A stretch of 64,000 bases of DNA from Calliopsis andreniformis. Its lineage: Eukaryota; Arthropoda; Insecta; Hymenoptera; Andrenidae. Below the pieces are notes generated by a model that searched no databases, was not told where the DNA came from, and saw only the letters and a program-made list of their open reading frames with translations. Made by a program: the position numbers and the translations under genes. Of the stretch, positions 38,531 to 49,575 are shown piece after piece (the first letter of the stretch is position 1; every line of letters begins with the position of its first letter). Location of the stretch: positions 19,385,001 to 19,449,000 of the forward strand of contig NC_135066.1 in assembly GCF_051401765.1 (NCBI RefSeq), read 5' to 3'.

Positions 38531-38877
38531 TGAGCCGAAGGGTTCATAATAAAACCGACCCTTGTCAATTTTTCTTTTTCTAAGGAAGTAAAATAGTGTT
38601 TTAGTATCTTTCATTTTTGTTCACTAGACTATAATTTTTGTAATAAGGTATTCAGTATATTAGACATATTACGTTTCTTGCGCATATAAGATGTATAAAG
38701 TCTCACTTCTGACTACTACAATAACCACTGGTTCTTGTGAAAGAAAGTAGGATTGTTGCAGATTATATACAGAGTTAGTGTGAAGAAAAGAATAGAAATA
38801 CAATGCTAAATATTTAGTTACTCACTATGTCTTTCAGATTTCGAAATAACGTTTCAATAGAGAAGTTTCGAAAAACA

Positions 38878-39490
38878 TAAGGTGGGTCGAAGTGGTACAA
38901 AGAAGGATAGAGGGATTCTATAGCTTAAAATAAGACGAAAATAAGGTATAGCAAAATTGCATTGCTTAAGGCTTTGTTTTAAGAAAAATGCATTTGAAAA
39001 TTAATCTAGTACGCGTTTACCTAATTGATGATGGGAGTTACAAATTTTATTAATGACGGCTACTGTGATTGTTCTTGTATAGGATACAATGTCAAATATT
39101 GTTTACTATGAATACTTACCTCTACTAGATCGTTGTTAAGGTTTGCGAACAAACACAATGAATGTAATAAGTACAGATGCATTTCTACCGCAAATGACCA
39201 TTGCATAAATCATATCAGTATATTTTTTGTTGGTAGCATGAATGGTAATTCTGATAGTAAACGTGTCTGACATAATATCTTACACAAAAACAATCACAGT
39301 AATCGTCAATAGTAGAATTTATAACACTAGTCGCCAGTTAAATAGACGTGTACGAGATTAATTTTCAAATGCATTTTTTTTTTTTAAATGAAGCTTCCAA
39401 TGCAATTTTGCTATACCTTATTTTCATCTTATTTCGAGCCATAGAATTCCTCTGACTCCATTTGTACCACGACTTTTGGCCTACCCTGCA
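38878..39490. mobile_element. Foldback element, nearly the whole 610 bp is inverted repeat
   Basis: The left half (from GGTGGGTCGAAGTGGTAC) is the inverse of the right half (to GTACCACGACTTTTGGCCTA). Shared words run inwards: AAAATAAGGTATAGCAAAAT, TGCATTTGAAAATTAATCT, TTACTGTGATTGTT-like and GTTTACTAT, giving arms of about 270 bases around a short centre. No ORF. Its transcript would fold into a long double-stranded hairpin. Confidence 0.75.
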
Positions 39491-41098
39491 TCAGGAGTAT
39501 TAAGTATTACGACCTTGAGTGTCTTCAGAATCATAGCAATTCGAAGTCCGAGTTTTTGAATAAAAATTGTTTAGCACGAGAGAAACCGTTATATGGTATA
39601 TAACAATTAATAAAACATATATGACAATCTTTTTGTAGACTGAATTACAAGATATGAAAATACTTAGTAGTGAAAAGATATGCAAGTATTCAGAATGGTG
39701 GTTTTTATTGGTTCATTTTGTATACGTTATTTGTAGCAATGAAAAAGGACTCTAACAATGTGCACATTTAATTGATGAATTAATTTAATTGATGAATTAG
39801 AAAATCTGTAGACAGTTGGAAAAACTTGATACATCCCGATTTTCTAATTTTTCAGTACAGCGGTTTTAAAATCAGGTAAACCAATAATAGGTAACCCCAC
39901 ATGTCATGAATCGGCACCTTGTATTTTTCTTAAACTACGTAATATACAAGTGTCATATCAGCGTCATATCAAGGATCCTCACAGGTCCTTGCTTATTCTG
40001 TATTTGTGTCTGGCGTCTGTCGTCTTTTCAACTCAACAGAGCCACCTAGCGCTATTTCAATAGTGATTGACATTGTTGACGAAGATATCGAATCCTATTG
40101 GCGATTTAGGAAGGCTCATATCCTACAGAAAAAATGGCGGACAATTCGGCTTCATTTAATTCAAATTTAGAACAGGTTAAACAATGACTTAAATTACCTT
40201 GCAACTTCATGCAAGCCTGTATAATATTGAATCGTTATCAAAATTCCTTATCAGAGATTTCAGGCTTTCAGGGTCTGGTGTTATACAGTTCTCACTGTTG
40301 AAGCTTTCGGGTATAGGTTCAACAAAAGTTTTAACAGTAAGAACAGAATCCTTTAGATTGGTGAAGGAATATGCAAAAAGTAATCAATTTAGCATGGGGT
40401 GTCTTGCAGATGAAGGAATCTGCTTTATCGAGTCAGTGAGAAAGACGCACTTGCTCTTAAGGATAGAAAGAGAGATCCGACCGGATCCACAATTTCACAA
40501 TTGTTGTTCCGCAATTGCTTGACACGTCCACGACACAACTCTGGAAAATCGCACTGTAATATAATAATAATTCAAAAAAAAATATTGTATTGATGTATCC
40601 AGTCGTTTCAAAATGTCTTAATTAATCATTTCACATTCCTCCGGAAATGGAATAATTGCAAATATTAATAAAAATAAAAAAATGTTGTTTAAAAATTTGC
40701 ATTATACGAAAACAAATTTTTCAATTATGTAAGGAAAGGATGAAACTAAGGAACGTATCAATAAAGATAATTAGTTTTTCAAAGCTGGTTTAAAGCTGAT
40801 GTTTTTGAAAACTATTCTTTTTGGAGCTTGTTTTCATCTAATTGCAAACTGTTGCGCATTCTATCCATATTGGGTATAATTATAAATGTTAGATAAGTCT
40901 CCTATATGTTTCGTTAAAGGATGTTGATGTATAATTGAGACACTTAACTATAGACTTTCTATGTTATTGTTTAATACCATATAAGTCACTAGCTAGAAGA
41001 ATCCAGCCCTAACTATGTAATTGAAAGTATTGGGATTAAACATAGGAGCGGGTCTTAACCAATATGCATTTATCTTCAATCAGGTGTGCCCTTTATTA

Positions 41099-41653
41099 CA
41101 AGGTGACAGCGAAATATGTGGTCCCACTTTGATAGTGTTTTCTATTCTTTCTAAGAATGAAAGATGTCATGCGATATAAACCCTGAAACTCTTTCTTTCC
41201 AAGATTTTGCTAAATACTGCTGAATATCCTTAACATCGATGTTTCATGGATTATACATAGAAGTTACTCAAAAATTCCTGATATAGGTTGCAGACTTTAT
41301 TACATGCGATAATAACCCAATTTTCAAGAGTTTTTAGATTAGGGTGACTTAGGTTGTAAATACCTAAATAGTGACGAGTAGATAAAAAGAAATACGACTT
41401 AGGTTACGTTAGGTTAAAAATAACAAAATAGTAGCGAGAAGATAAGCAGAAAAGTTCCACTATTTTTATTTTTTACGATAAGGCAGATGCTAATTAATAA
41501 TTGTGTAGTTCAAATCAGAGATTTAAAGAAAATTCCATTACGAACCAAATGTGTTTATATCTTGGAAAGAAGTTCTTGAACCTATGTATGTGTGTATGAT
41601 CTTCTTCCATTTTTAAAAAGAGTAGTGGGATCACTTATTTTCGTGTCACCCTG
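41099..41653. mobile_element. TA-flanked MITE of 555 bp
   Basis: Left CAAGGTGACAGCGAAATATG and the inverse of right CAGGGTGACACGAAAATAAG form terminal inverted repeats of about 30 bases, with TA directly outside both ends. Inside, at 41335-41450, a unit containing GACTTAGGTT and TAGTGACGAGTAGATAA is present twice in tandem. Mariner-like by its ends and TA target. Confidence 0.65.
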
Positions 41654-41885
41654 TAATAATTACAAAAATTTGTAGAAATACGTAAAACAGTCATCATTTG
41701 TATCTATTCACTCATTACTCCTCAGAAATATTTCCTGAATTTAAACAGCATTTCCAATTCAACTAAATCATTTATGAAGGAAAAGAAAATTGCAAGGAAT
41801 AGGCAATTTCACCGAAAGATTAGTAAGATTTATGAAGTATGTATGTATTAATTGAGGACAGGATCGTGACCTGATATCCCTTCAC

Positions 41886-43160
41886 CTTCTCGTCGAGTTT
41901 CTTCAAAGTTTCTTGTATCGTGGTGAGGGTTTTGTCATTTGACTTCTCCTCCGTCTGCGTATCGTTTTGCGTCCTTAGTTCCTCGAACCTCTTTAGGATT
42001 TCTCGGACACTGAGCTTGCTCCCATCTCCGTTCTCTTCAGCAATCGTCTCCATCTTTGACACTTTCCGATCGCCATTCATTCGACCCACAATTTGATCGC
42101 TGTCATAAAAATCCTGAATCAGTTCGTTTACCTGCACATCCTCGGTACTTTTTTGCTTGCTTGGAGATTGAGCTCGATTTTTCATTTCTTGGCTCTCACT
42201 ATTTTTTTCTGAGTCTGACTGGTTCATGTTTCTCGAGTTTCGAAGAAGATAACCTTCTTCCATTCTTAGCTTGTCAATTGTTGGCTGTGTGTGAAGACGA
42301 TCAGAGTTGCTGGAGTTCAACGAATTGATTGTTGAAGCTATGGGATTTAGAAAAGATTTCTGCTCCAATTTTGAAACATCGATCCTAGGTATATTCTCAT
42401 ACTCGAATTTCTGCTGACTAGGTGTTTTTGAGTCTTTCTTGTTCAGTTCTAGAACCTTCGAAATCTGTTTGACATTGTTTTTGTTCACGTCCAATTGACT
42501 CGACTCAGAGGGAACCTTCCTGCCATTTTTCTTTTTCCTTTTGTCTTTCCATTCATCCTTCGCGAAAAATTTGATGAATCTGTTCTTGTGCTCATTCTTC
42601 AACACTTTATCTCGATTGTTAGCTTTTTCGAGAAAAGCACCTGAGTCGTCTGTGTGTCCGTATTCATCACTGCTCAAGTCAGACTCTGAGGACTTAACTA
42701 GGAGGCTATCTGGGGAATTCGTTTTTCGATCTTCATCCGAGAAATTCTTTGAGTCGAATTTTCCAATGAGGCTATTTAAGCTTTTTCGCTTAGGACCTAA
42801 CTTCGAGTCATAATCCTCGTAATGCTTCCTATAGTCTTCGCTGATCCGACAGAAGGAGTAGTCTGGCATGGATTTTCTCTCTATTTTCATGTTCCTTCGA
42901 TAGTCTGAGTTTCTCACGTTTTCGTTTGTCTCTAGCTTATGTAGGAACTCGGATCTTCGAACGACCCGCTGAATGTTGTTGAACGGTTTTAGTTCGATCT
43001 TTCTGGATTCGTTCTCGGAAAACTCTGCAGGATCGACAAACTGTGATAGAATCTCTGGTCGATGCTTCTGCTTCTTCCTCAAAGTAGTGGGCAATTCTGC
43101 CCAGTTGCTGGACAGTCTTTTGGAAAAGATTCCTTCGGTGTCTGATACCTCTTTCTCCAT
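41886..43160 (-). CDS. 425-codon N-terminal exon, charged disordered protein
   Basis: ATG at 43160 lies in a good context (AAGATGG), and an in-frame TGA at 43229-43227 shows that the frame does not continue upstream, so this is a first coding exon. It ends at a donor AAG then GTGAAG at 41886/41885, phase 0; a second possible donor lies 15 bases on. The protein is about 425 residues, Ser-, Lys-, Glu- and Asp-rich, largely disordered (MEKEVSDTEGIFSKRLSSNW at the start), with a coiled-coil-like end around SVREILKRFEELRTQN and TIQETLKKLDEK. I do not recognise its family. The phase matches the acceptor of the MyTH4 exon at 27863 on the same strand, with no clear exon between, so it may be the start of a motorless myosin XV isoform; it may equally start an independent gene. 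Confidence 0.7.
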
Positions 43161-43229
43161 CTTCGTCACTTCACAATAGCAGTTACTTTGTATCAAGATC
43201 CATTTCAGTTGCGCACACGTAAATGTTCA
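43161..43229 (-). other. 5' UTR segment with in-frame stop
   Basis: Contains the TGA that closes the frame 23 codons upstream of the ATG at 43160. No pyrimidine-rich acceptor is seen here, so transcription probably continues upstream of it. No TATA box was identified. Confidence 0.45.
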
Positions 43230-46200
43230 TTCACAGATGAAAATCACTGAATACTAAAATTGCACTGTTGATTTAGCGATTACAGAATTGTTTATTTTAA
43301 TTGAGGTATTAATTAAGAGAAACTAATGTCAAGACCTTGAATATACCGTGTGTGAATCTCATGAAAGAAAGGCTCTTAGCATTATGTACAATAGAAGAAA
43401 AATTGTAGTTTCTTAAAATTAAGTTCTATTTTGACACAGTAGTTTAGAAATTTAGCTTTAGAAATTTTGCTAATTGCAAAATGTGTTTTTAATGAGAGTA
43501 TCTCATTGACCAGTATAGATCATATTCTTCGGTATATGCAGAAACATAGTGTTGTATGATACAAACTCGATTACATGCTCATCTTTTCTTGTAGCCAACG
43601 CGTAAATAAATCCTAGAAACAACTTACTCACACTGTAAGCTTTTAACTGATCCCAAGTCGTGATCTTCTATTGAGATAGAAATATAGTAGTTCCAAAAAA
43701 CCATAACTATTCCATTGAGCTTGTGACAAGGCTATACCTGTTTCACTAACTACTTTGCTATATCTGTAGAAACATTACACTGGCACTTGAAAGAGTCTTC
43801 TTTGATCACGACAGTAATTGCTGACAATTATGTTCATTTTTTGTTGAAATTACAATAGAATGATGTACAGAATATTATATGGAAGAATACAGTAATGGAA
43901 GAATACAGCATATCACACGCTATCGAGTACGATGAATGGATAAGGATAATGTATATGGAAATCTTACTTTAGAGAATACGATTGACCTTAATTTCTCGGA
44001 TCAAAGAACATTTTATACATAGCTGCGAATTTTCCGGTTTAGGTTCTGAAATGATTAACGTTAATCAACAAGGGCAAATATATACAATCTCTTAAAACAA
44101 ATGCTATAACACAGTCGTGAATCAATCAGAGAATATTGTTTGATAATGACATCAAAATACTGAATGAAATCTTTAGAAACATGAAATAAATATTCAAAGC
44201 TACAAAATTTTTGAATGTTAGAAACTCTAAATCCACCAATTGTCAGGTATTTAAAGTACAAATCTTCAATTTTTTGAACTTTTCAATTTTAAATGTTTAG
44301 ATTCTCAAACAGCCAAAGTTTCAAATGTTTGAATTTGTCATTCTCAATTTTTTTGAAATGCTTTTATACATACATGAATTCGTTTATACTTCTTGTTTTC
44401 GATTTCTGAAACTTTTGATACTCTTGAGCTTCGAGAGTTCAGTTAAGGTGATTACAGTTTTGTATGATAACAGTTAAACAAGATTGTATTACTTTTTCCT
44501 ACAGAACAGTCGATTTAACAATATAACAGTCTTGTCATAAAATGATTATGAAGAAGGAAAGACGACGATCGTAAAGTGTTACTGGAATTCGCTGCTTTCG
44601 ATTCACTCATTTTCACTTGGAATCGCTAATGAATTTTCGAGGGAACGCAGAAGAATCGAGGAAATCTCCAAGAGAAAGGAGAAACAATCATGGGAAAAGT
44701 TGATGAATATTTGTACAGTGACATGTACGATTAAAGGACACTGAAGAATTATTAACGAAGAACGTTTTAAGTCAAAGAGGAGATTCTGACCAGAATCTGA
44801 AGCTTCTTCACGATCTTTACGTTTCGTTTAATAATGGATTTAACTTGTACCGAGGAAGAATATCATACTATTGTCCTCGTTGCAATACGCATTGCTGCAC
44901 GTTGTTCACGGAAGAAGGTCCTCCTTTAGGGCTCCGTGAGAAGATCGAGAAGAAGACTTTCGTGAGACCGTGGAACAATGTACATACACTTTTCATTGCA
45001 ATTATCTCGCGCTAAAAACACTTCTTGGTTCTGTCAGCGACCTATAAAGGCCTCTGTTTTTGTGGAAATCGCTACTGTATCTTTTTTATTGAATAGAAAC
45101 TCATTAAAAAGTTATTCAGTTAACGAAGAAAATTCTGTTCAATTAGTAAGAACATTTGATTCGATGAAGAGCATGACAAACTATTTTTGAATATAAGGAA
45201 TATAAAAATAAGGAAATAGATAGAGTAGGAGCAGTAACTTTTAAAATTATTTTATTGTTTTCATGGAATAAAATATACCAATTGATCTTCAGAAAAAAAA
45301 ACATTTTTAGACACAGTACGTACTTATTCTCCTTTCTCAACTAGTTTTGCTATAAAATGTTTAATTACTATAAAAATTTGTAGGATTAGAGTAAATATTA
45401 TAATGTATTATACAATTTTCTCTTAACGAACATTAGACATAGTAATAAGATTCCCTCCAAGGAATGACTCATAATTCAGCAAAATAAAATCGTATATTCT
45501 CATTCGTTGCTGATTATTATATTGTTGCTCGGTGTTAGCAACAATATATATATATATATATATTATATCTTTATACACAAAGTGCAAAAATAAAAAAGAG
45601 CAGAAAATACTATAAAAAATTAAGACTTAACTTAAGATCTGTCTATGTATAAAACGTTTATTCTGCTAATAGAAATAATAACAATAAATGTATTCGAAGT
45701 ATTTATAGAATGATCGTAATGCATCGAGAAATTCTCGTTCATCCTACTTGCAATCCAGGAATTTTTATGTTTAAGACTCGAATCCTAAATTCAAATGCAA
45801 AGAGAAGCTCACTCAACGAAAACTCAATTCAGGAGGAAAAGTAGGAAGCGGAATTCAGTGAATCATTCATGACCGAATAAACGAGAATCTGGCCTACAAA
45901 ACACCTTTCATATTGGCTGAGTCTAACTGTGAACTAAGTAGTAGTGGATAAAACGAATAGTATAGACGAATCTTCATGGTGTAACAGCTATGTAACTGAA
46001 CGATTTGAAAGTATAATTTTGCCCTTGAATGGTAATCGCAGTGCTTATGCTTCCTCTTAGCAATGCTTTCATGATTGTTGACCAATCGTCCAGCATCAAG
46101 TCGATGACAAGGACATTTTTCACCTCGGACAATTTATTCGAGTTTTATCTTAACCAGGACCTGTTTCTCGTAAGCAATTTTTAAAGAATAGAATTAAAAT

Positions 46201-46827
46201 GTTTTCTGAAATCATTTCGAGTCAATTGCTAAATGTCTCCTTCAGAATACTCATTTTCTTTTCGGTCAGTAGCAAAAGATTGTTTCTAGTATACAGGTTG
46301 ATGCACATGAAATTATACTTTTTTTTAAAATTTCAAATAGGCGAGCTGATAACACGCATTAAATTTTGTTCGATCGTCAATTTTTATAAACAACTTTAAC
46401 TAAAACGGGATTGGGAAATTATTAAACGCATAAAAAATAAAAATTAAAAAAAGTTATAATAACATTACTAAATCAATACTATTTGACATAAAGATTAGTC
46501 AGGATATTTGAGTAATTCTTTTGTAAGTGTAAACTTGGAAAATGTATCGTACAAATTGCTAAAAATATAAATTCAGCATTTATAAAAGATCATTTAACAT
46601 GAGCATAGTTTCTAGATAGATAACTTTTTTATTGAAGAATAAACCAAGGGTATGATTGAAAAATGCAATCAATAGTTATATTCTAAAGAGAAGTGTATGG
46701 TGTTTTGAAGAAAATAAACACAAGGTATGTAATTTCGAATACACGAACCTAGTATGCATGTACATGCCACTAGAGATACTGTTCAATCGAAGAAGAGGCA
46801 GGTAGTTAGCATTGTCCTCTTTCGCAC
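43230..46827. other. Gene-free stretch upstream of the 425-codon exon
   Basis: AT-rich. A somewhat richer block at 44560-44980 with several purine-rich words could include 5' UTR or regulatory sequence, but no signal is decisive. A degenerate TTCAAATTT-type tract lies at 44170-44360 and a short (AT)n at 45545-45563. Confidence 0.35.
44170..44360. repeat. Degenerate TTCAAATTT-type repeat
   Basis: Words such as TTCAATTTTTTGAACTTTTC and AGTTTCAAATGTTTGAATTT recur. It is the opposite-strand counterpart of the tract at 32010-32290. Confidence 0.4.
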
Positions 46828-47490
46828 CATTATGGTGCGTCTACATTATTCGTCTGCTCACGACGAAAGCTGCTCGTAAGCCTGCTTGATCCCGCTCTTG
46901 AGCATTTGTCTTCCCATAAGCGAGTATAGGCTCGAAAACTACGAGCACCACAAATGAGCTGTGAATGCCCATTCGTATAAGCTCGAAGGACCACGAACAG
47001 CATTAACGGGCATTTGTAACAACAAACAATATCTCGAGCATTCGGTTCCACCCTATCCTGCAGTACCTATTGTTTTTAGGAGGAGACACAGCAATCCAAT
47101 TTCAACCAATTAAATTCTTTCCAGAATTAGGTATGGCTGTAAAACAATATGTCTTCACATTAAGCAGTTAAACCGCTTATATATGCAAACCTCTTACACT
47201 TGTTATAATAGATTTGCATTCCATAATTAATTGAGGATCGTTACTGCCTTGGGAGAAGGGTTATATTCGTAGTATTGGGAACTCAGATGATGTCGGCGGA
47301 GAGATAGAGTTGTAAGAGGAGTGCACAATTATATGTGTGCGTTTGAAAAGCTAACTTTCAGTGATTCAGACCGCCTGCCGGTTGAGACAATACTCTCCTG
47401 TTCGCAAGTCCCGTTCGTGACTTTAACTCAGTCATAGTTAAAATCATGAAACTTACGAACAGACCCAGAGTACGAAGTGAGAAAAGTGTC
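46828..47490 (+). mobile_element. Truncated copy of the 52642 element
   Basis: From ATGGTGCGTCTACATTATTC through TCTTCCCATAAGCGAGTATA, GTATGGCTGTAAAACAATAT and GTCTTCACATTAAGCAGTTA to CTTACGAACAGACCCA, the sequence is the inverse of 53655-52840 at roughly 75 percent. Beyond about 47490 the match stops. It lies in opposite orientation to the fuller copy 5.4 kb away. Confidence 0.7.
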
Positions 47491-48756
47491 TTAGAGAAGT
47501 GTACGCTTACATCAGTTTAATGAATTGTGAAGCACATGCATGCTGATACGTGGGGGGATACCCTCAGCCTATTACATACGATAACTGACGGCAATTTTGT
47601 TCCTATTAAACTTTTCAAATTCCAAAATCGTAAATGTTCACAATCATAAATTTTGTGAACTTTTATGTACGTATTTACTCACGTTTCTGGTTGAAACATT
47701 AAGTAATTTCACCTTTGTATAATAAAGGTTAACATAAATAGTCAAGTATTTTTTATACATTCTAAATTTTGGTGCGTATATAAATATATAGTACTCGTGT
47801 ACATAATTTGTGTTTAGTAAATCATAATCTGTTATATAAATTACATATAATTTAAAACAGTAAGTATATAAATATTGTAGTAGAATTTTTTTTGTACTTA
47901 AATCTGCGAACTTAACGATTTTTTGTGAACATACTGATGGATTACTATATTAAGTTATCCGAAAAGTTCGTGCCATTTCGGGCATAGATTCTACGTATAA
48001 CAGCACGAACTTCCCAGGTGACCTAATATATATCAAATATCTTAACTTTTGAAAATTATTACTAATTGAGTAATATCACCTACTTGGCCATTTATGTTAC
48101 TTCGCTTACATTAATGAACTTCAGTGACTTATATCACAGCTACTCTAAAAATATTCAAAACCTAACTTAGGTGTTCGTTTAATTGCAAACCACTTCCATT
48201 TTGCGCGCAATTTTCGTATGGCTGTAAGGTCGATAGTAAAAACGCCTAGCCGTTAATTTATATCGCTATTGATAGGGTAGCACGATGTCGAAAGAAATTT
48301 ATGATTAATCAACGGCTATTATTCTCGGCTTGATCGAAAATCCATATTTTCTTCGGCACGTTGGAGATCACCACGAGAGTATTCAAGGAACGCGTAAAAT
48401 AGCGTACAGAAGGAATGTTAACGATGTCGCTTGAGGTGAGGAGACTTACGTAAGTAGGATCAACTTAGCACACCTGTTTTTCTTTTTCCTCGAGTGGTTA
48501 TCATCGTAGAGGAATGATAGAATCAAGCAGAATGTAATGCACATAATTATTCTTATTTCGAGAAAACTTGATTTTCATAAAAGTATGAAAAAGCGAAAAG
48601 ACATAAGCGCTTTCATGGAATTAAGTGAATGGAATACAAAAACGACCTTCCTTTTTTTATTTCTGTACAATATCTAAGTAACCTTCACATGCAGTTAAAT
48701 TAGATTCCTTTTCATTTTATAAAATAGTGTGAAGTATATTTTTATTTGAAGATATA
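47491..48756. other. Gene-free stretch
   Basis: AT-rich, with the tiny mariner remnant at 47950 and nothing else that I can support. Confidence 0.4.
47950..48026. mobile_element. 77-bp mariner remnant
   Basis: TTAAGTTATCCGAAAAGTTC at the left and the inverse of GAACTTCCCAGGTGACCTAA at the right pair over about 24 bases; TA lies directly outside both ends. The AAGTTCGTGC core is typical of mariner terminal repeats. Essentially only the two ends remain. Confidence 0.7.
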
Positions 48757-49575
48757 CAGTGTGTCCGTTCATAAATGTCCAAACACATACATATGACGTA
48801 AATGATTGGTTACAAAAAAGTTCAATAAGAGAAATTTACGCGGCTTTAAGTCAACTGCAAGATGCATGGAAATTATATTTGTTTCCGAATCTTTTCGAGT
48901 TATAAAGGTCAACTTAGATTTTTCAAATGGATATGTATATAATCTTTTTTGCACACATAACTGGTAGAGGTCATTTGCAACTAAAGTGATATCTTGTTGA
49001 AAATTGCATAGTAGTATCGTTTAGAAGATAATCGGCATCTTAAATAATGGAGTAGTAATTGGTACTGTATCCTTCAATTAAGTTTGAAATATTAACGAGC
49101 TTAAGAAAGTAAACAAACAATATCTTATTGTTTACCTTAAAGATAATGTGTATGCTACTGCATTCGAAAATGAGGAAGAATTACAACATAAGATCACTAA
49201 AGCTCTTGAAGGCATTACAACTGAAATGTTGTAGAAAATAACAATTAAAGTTGAAAATAATTCAAGGATAAAGTACCAATTACTACTCCATTATTTAAGA
49301 TGCCGATTACTATCTAAATGATGTATAGTAGTAATTTTTAACAAGATATCATTTTGCTTTGTAAATGACGTTTATCAATTATGTATGTAAAAAAACTATG
49401 CATATTCATTTGAAAAATCTAAGTTGACCTTTATAACTCGAAAAGATTAGGAAAAACATAATTTTCATACATCTTACAACTGATTTAAAGCCACGTAAAT
49501 TTTTCTTATTGAACTTTTTTGTAAGTTCAACCATTTACGAAATATTTATTTAAACATTTATGGATGGGCACCTTG
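48757..49575. mobile_element. TA-flanked foldback element with transposase remnant
   Basis: CAGTGTGTCCGTTCATAAAT at the left and the inverse of ATTTATGGATGGGCACCTTG at the right begin arms of about 310 bases that share AATCTAAGTTGACCTTTATA-like and CATCTTAAATAATGGAGTAG words in inverse order. TA flanks both ends. The centre (49080-49260) contains the end of a transposase reading frame, listed separately. A non-autonomous derivative of a mariner/IS630-type element. Confidence 0.8.
49133..49234 (+). pseudogene. C-terminal remnant of a DDE transposase
   Basis: 33 codons to TAG 49232-49234 begin YLKDNVYATAFENEEELQ and end LEGITTEML. The order Tyr-Leu-Lys-Asp, Val-Tyr, then a helix and Met-Leu stop is the usual C-terminus of mariner/Tc1-type transposases of insects. 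The catalytic domain is missing. Confidence 0.65.

Larger units (their letters stand above)
27864..41885. other. Long exon-poor stretch, probable intron on the minus strand
   Basis: About 14 kb with no convincing exon on either strand; ORFs of 60-107 codons (for example 31465-31775, 35016-35198, 36061-36363, 40199-40522) lack splice sites and known motifs. It contains hairpin elements at 28935, 38878 and 41099, a degenerate repeat at 32000, and GC-richer islands near 31380-31730 and 37900-38530. If the exon at 43160-41886 splices to 27863, this is one intron. Confidence 0.45.

Noticed and set aside
40199..40522. 107-codon plus-strand ORF
   Set aside because: ORF boundaries have no start context or splice sites, no motif recognised, and it is isolated in intron-like sequence.
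41390..41420. TTAGG-type insect telomere repeats
   Set aside because: Only two or three scattered TTAGGTT words within a MITE; not a tandem telomeric array.
27864..41885. Search for myosin motor-domain exons (P-loop, switch motifs) on the minus strand
   Set aside because: None was seen among the frames of 60 codons or more; very short exons could be missed, but a whole motor domain is not here.
42056..43179. Three plus-strand ORFs of 68-90 codons opposite the 425-codon exon
   Set aside because: Antisense shadows of a Ser/Lys/Glu-rich frame.
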